8,189 bases of DNA from Acidobacteriaceae bacterium (GTDB lineage: Bacteria > Acidobacteriota > Terriglobia > Terriglobales > Acidobacteriaceae): contig PKYX01000474.1 in assembly GCA_003132825.1 (NCBI GenBank), positions 8,872 to 17,060 on the forward strand, written 5' to 3'. Below are positions 5,610-8,189 of this stretch, piece after piece; positions within the stretch are counted from its first letter, which is position 1; every line of letters starts with the position of its first letter. Below the pieces are notes generated by a model that saw only the letters and a program-made list of their open reading frames with translations, searched no databases and had not been told where the DNA came from. Position numbers and translations under genes: made by a program.

Positions 5610-7274
5610 ATGAATGACACCCAGCGACTACCGCACCGAGCCTTGAGAATCCATCCCAAAGACAACCTCGTGGTGGCGCTTACAAATCTAACCAAGGGCG
5701 ATCAGATTTCGGTCGACGGCCAGACCTATACGCTGGTCTCGAATGTGCCCGCCAAGCACAAGTTTGCCACCGCCGGCATCAACCCCGGCGAAAAGGTCAC
5801 CATGTACGGCGCCCAGGTGGGAAAGGCCGTCGTGGCCATTCGTCAAGGCGAAGTCATCACCGTGTCGAATATCCAGCACCAGGCGGCAGAGTTTCGCGGC
5901 AAAGATTCGGATTACTCGTGGACCCCGCCGGATGTTTCGCGCTGGAAAGGAAAAACCTTTCAGGGGTTCCGGAGATCGGACGGCCAGATCGGCACCCGGA
6001 ATCACTGGATCGTTGTGCCCCTGGTATTTTGCGAAAACCAGAACGTACAGGTGCTGCGCGAGGCATTTGAAAAGGAACTTGGATTCGCCCCGCGCGAGAA
6101 ATATCGCAGCCAGGTGGCCGACCTTGCCCAGCTGTACCGGGAGGGGAGAATCGACCAGATCCAGAGCTTCCAGTTCGGGGAGACCCCCTCCGCGGCCGAA
6201 GACCAGAAGCTATTTCCCAATGTGGACGGCATCAAATTTCTCACCCACCAGGGCGGATGTGGCGGGACGCGAGAAGATGCGCGGTCCCTTTGCGGTCTGA
6301 TCGCGGGGTACATTCATCATCCGAACGTCTGTGGCGCGACCATCCTCAGCCTGGGGTGCCAGAACGCCCAGGCCGCCATTCTGCGCGAGGAGATCGGGAA
6401 AAGGAACGCCAGCTTCGACAAGCCCCTGCTGGTCTTTGACCAGCAGCAGAGCAGGCTGGAATCCACCATGCTGTCCGATGCGATCCGGGAGACATTCCTG
6501 GGGTTGGTCAAAGCGAACCAAGCCACTCGCTCCGCGGCTCCTCTGTCCGCGCTGACCATCGGCCTGAAGTGCGGAGGTTCTGACGGCTTTTCCGGAATCA
6601 CCGCCAATCCGGCGATCGGGCATGTTTCCGACCTGATCGCGGCTCTCGGCGGGAAAACCATCCTAGCGGAATTCCCCGAATTGTGCGGCGTGGAACAGAA
6701 CCTCATTGATCGCAGTCGGACCCCTAGCGTGGCGGATCGCTTCATTCACCTCATGCGGGCCTATGCGGCTCGAGCCCAAGCCGTCGGCTCGGGCTTCGAC
6801 ATGAATCCGTCGCCCGGCAACATCAAGGATGGATTGATTACCGACGCGATGAAATCCGCCGGAGCGGCCAAAAAAGGCGGCACCTCTCCGGTCGCCGACG
6901 TGCGGGACTATCCCGAGTACGCGACTGAGCCCGGCTTAAATCTTCTGTGCACTCCGGGGAGCGATGTAGAAGCCGTCACGGCGCAGGTTGGCGCGGGCTC
7001 GAATATCGTCTTGTTTACTTCGGGATTGGGGACCCCGACCGGAAACCCTATCGCTCCGGTGATGAAACTCTCGAGCAACTCGGTATTGGCGAATGGCATG
7101 TCGGATATCATCGATTTTGACTGTGGCGCCATTGTTTCCGGCGGTACGACTCTGGAGGAGACCGGCGAAGCCATCCTGGCGCGCGTCATCGTTGTCGCCA
7201 GCGGAGAAAAAACCAAAGCTGAGTTGCTGCGCCAGGACGATTTCATTCCGTGGAAGCGCGGAGTTTCTCTTTAG
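5610..7274 (+). CDS. uxaA: Altronate dehydratase, long form (UxaA/GarD family)
   Basis: This cytoplasmic metal-dependent lyase removes water from D-altronate to give KDG, the substrate of the kinase just upstream. The 554-residue protein has an N-terminal SAF domain (about 10-95, RIHPKDNLVVALTNLTKGD onward), a linker, then the UxaA/GarD catalytic part. Family motifs seen are GQIGTRNHW, THQGGCGG (212-219), LGCQNAQ (248-254), LKCGGSDGFSGITANPAIG (from 319), EFPELCGVEQ (C359), NPSPGN, and near the end LFTSGLGTPTGNPIAPV and IDFDCG. It is about 60 residues longer than E. coli UxaA (495), mostly because of an insertion near residues 158-198. The kinase stop is only 14 bases upstream, so the two are surely co-transcribed, yet no ribosome-binding site is visible before the ATG at 5610; translation may depend on coupling. 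Galactarate or another sugar-acid dehydratase is the alternative, but uxaC and kdgK favour altronate. Confidence 0.92.
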   Translation: MNDTQRLPHRALRIHPKDNLVVALTNLTKGDQISVDGQTYTLVSNVPAKHKFATAGINPGEKVTMYGAQVGKAVVAIRQGEVITVSNIQHQAAEFRGKDSDYSWTPPDVSRWKGKTFQGFRRSDGQIGTRNHWIVVPLVFCENQNVQVLREAFEKELGFAPREKYRSQVADLAQLYREGRIDQIQSFQFGETPSAAEDQKLFPNVDGIKFLTHQGGCGGTREDARSLCGLIAGYIHHPNVCGATILSLGCQNAQAAILREEIGKRNASFDKPLLVFDQQQSRLESTMLSDAIRETFLGLVKANQATRSAAPLSALTIGLKCGGSDGFSGITANPAIGHVSDLIAALGGKTILAEFPELCGVEQNLIDRSRTPSVADRFIHLMRAYAARAQAVGSGFDMNPSPGNIKDGLITDAMKSAGAAKKGGTSPVADVRDYPEYATEPGLNLLCTPGSDVEAVTAQVGAGSNIVLFTSGLGTPTGNPIAPVMKLSSNSVLANGMSDIIDFDCGAIVSGGTTLEETGEAILARVIVVASGEKTKAELLRQDDFIPWKRGVSL

Positions 7275-7342
7275 CAGTCTCTGCTCGGCAAGCCTCGCCT
7301 GAAGAACGCCAAGGCAGGGGTGCGAGGGAACGGGAGCCTGGG
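7275..7342 (+). other. Short spacer between uxaA and the NRPS gene
   Basis: These 68 bases contain an imperfect hairpin, CCTCGCCT (7293-7300) with AGGCAGGG (7312-7319), which has one mismatch, one G-U pair and an 11-base loop. No T run follows, so a classical terminator is not visible. GGAG at 7333-7336, six bases before the GTG at 7343, is a good ribosome-binding site. No promoter was recognised. Confidence 0.45.
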
Positions 7343-8189
7343 GTGAACAAGAGCGAACAAGTGCGGGGTCGACGGGCCAAGCGGTCGGGGAGCGCTGCGA
7401 AGACCGTGCCTCTGCCCGAACTGCATCCTGATCCGGACGGGCGATATCAGCCGTTCCCGCTGAGCGATGTCCAGCAAACGTATTTGATCGGGCAGAGCGA
7501 GGGGCCGGCGCTCGGAAGCAGCGGTGGCCACTGCTATTTTGAAGTGGATGTGGCGGACTGGGATGGCGAACGTTTCGAAGCGGCGCTCGGGAGACTGATC
7601 GAGCGCCATGAGATGCTGCGGGCTGTCGTTCGCCCCGATGGACGGCAGCAGATACTGCCCCAGGTACCGGCGTACCGGGTGGAGCGTCAGGACCTCCGGG
7701 GCCTGGATCCAACCGCGGTTCAATCCCGGCTCGAAGGGTTGCGGGAGGCTATGTCACACCGCGCGCTTCCGAGCGAGCGGTGGCCTCTTTGGGAGTTTCG
7801 CGCCTGCCTGCTCGACGGCCGGCTCACGCGCCTGCATGGGAGTATCGATTTACTCATCGCCGACGGCCGCAGTCTGGAAATCATTTTCAGCGAACTGACC
7901 CAGCTGTACCGCGATCCCGACGCGGCTCTGCCCCCGCTAGCCCTGTCTTTTCGCGACTATCTGCTTGCCTTCCATAGTTTGGAAGCGAGCGACGCCTTCC
8001 GCGAATCGCGGCAATACTGGCTGGAGCGCCTTCCCAGGCTGCCGCCCTCGCCGGAGTTGCCCGTGGTCGCAAGTCCGGCCGCGGTGATGGTGACTCGCCC
8101 CCAGTACCGGCGCCGCAGTGCCCGGATCGATGCCGCCATTTGGCGGAGCCTCAAAGAGACCGCGATCCGCCTCAACCTCACCCCCGCCG
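7343..8189 (+). CDS. Nonribosomal peptide synthetase beginning with a heterocyclization (Cy) domain, 3' end outside window
   Basis: The frame opens at GTG 7343 (GGAG six bases upstream) and stays open for 282 codons to the window edge. After a short basic leader (about residues 1-25, with RGRRAKR), the protein matches an NRPS Cy domain: FPLSDVQQTYLIG (38-50), CYFEVD (64-69), RHEMLRAVVRPDG (88-100), then HGSIDLLIADGRSL (165-178), where the D-x4-D pair D169/D174 replaces the HHxxxDG of ordinary condensation domains, and LSFRDYL followed by YWLERLPRLPPSPELP. Cy domains condense Cys, Ser or Thr onto an upstream acyl chain and close the thiazoline or oxazoline ring. The domain is cut before its end; adenylation and carrier domains are expected downstream but not seen. 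The protein carries no carrier domain before Cy, so the acyl donor must come from another protein. Product and substrate are unknown. Confidence 0.9.
   Translation, partial: MNKSEQVRGRRAKRSGSAAKTVPLPELHPDPDGRYQPFPLSDVQQTYLIGQSEGPALGSSGGHCYFEVDVADWDGERFEAALGRLIERHEMLRAVVRPDGRQQILPQVPAYRVERQDLRGLDPTAVQSRLEGLREAMSHRALPSERWPLWEFRACLLDGRLTRLHGSIDLLIADGRSLEIIFSELTQLYRDPDAALPPLALSFRDYLLAFHSLEASDAFRESRQYWLERLPRLPPSPELPVVASPAAVMVTRPQYRRRSARIDAAIWRSLKETAIRLNLTPA

Overview
The window looks like chromosomal DNA of a GC-rich member of the Acidobacteriota. This rests on two genes whose type I recall as common there: a tiny two-helix membrane protein of the lmo0937 family and an unnamed exported protein with a YYRCECKG-type motif. 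The gene order and high-GC codon use fit the same reading. No database search was possible, so the phylum is an inference. All convincing genes are on the + strand.

Layout. Positions 1-170 are non-coding or the edge of an unseen gene, with a possible promoter at 81-89. The lmo0937-type gene is at 171-314. A structured leader (about 385-459) precedes an exported acidobacterial protein (start 433 or 451, end 1155). A 275-base gap (1156-1430) with a weak promoter candidate and a short palindrome leads into a hexuronate (glucuronate/galacturonate) gene cluster: uxaC (uronate isomerase, 1431-2879), an ExuT-like MFS transporter (3096-4418), a PfkB-type 2-keto-3-deoxygluconate kinase (4501-5595) and a long-form altronate dehydratase, uxaA (5610-7274). 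After 68 bases a nonribosomal peptide synthetase (NRPS) gene starts at 7343. It opens directly with a heterocyclization (Cy) domain and runs off the window.

Function. The transporter would bring hexuronates into the cell. UxaC isomerises galacturonate to tagaturonate (and glucuronate to fructuronate), UxaA dehydrates altronate to 2-keto-3-deoxygluconate (KDG), and the kinase makes KDPG for the Entner-Doudoroff aldolase. The NAD-dependent reductase that must act between UxaC and UxaA, the mannonate branch and the aldolase are not in the window, so the pathway must be completed elsewhere.

The two points most worth a second look are the leader of the exported-protein gene and the NRPS. In the leader, the ribosome-binding site plus start codon is tandemly duplicated, and an upstream arm can pair with either copy. 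The NRPS begins with a Cy domain and follows the sugar-acid genes on the same strand with no clear terminator between them. I found no tRNA, rRNA, CRISPR array, insertion sequence or attachment site.
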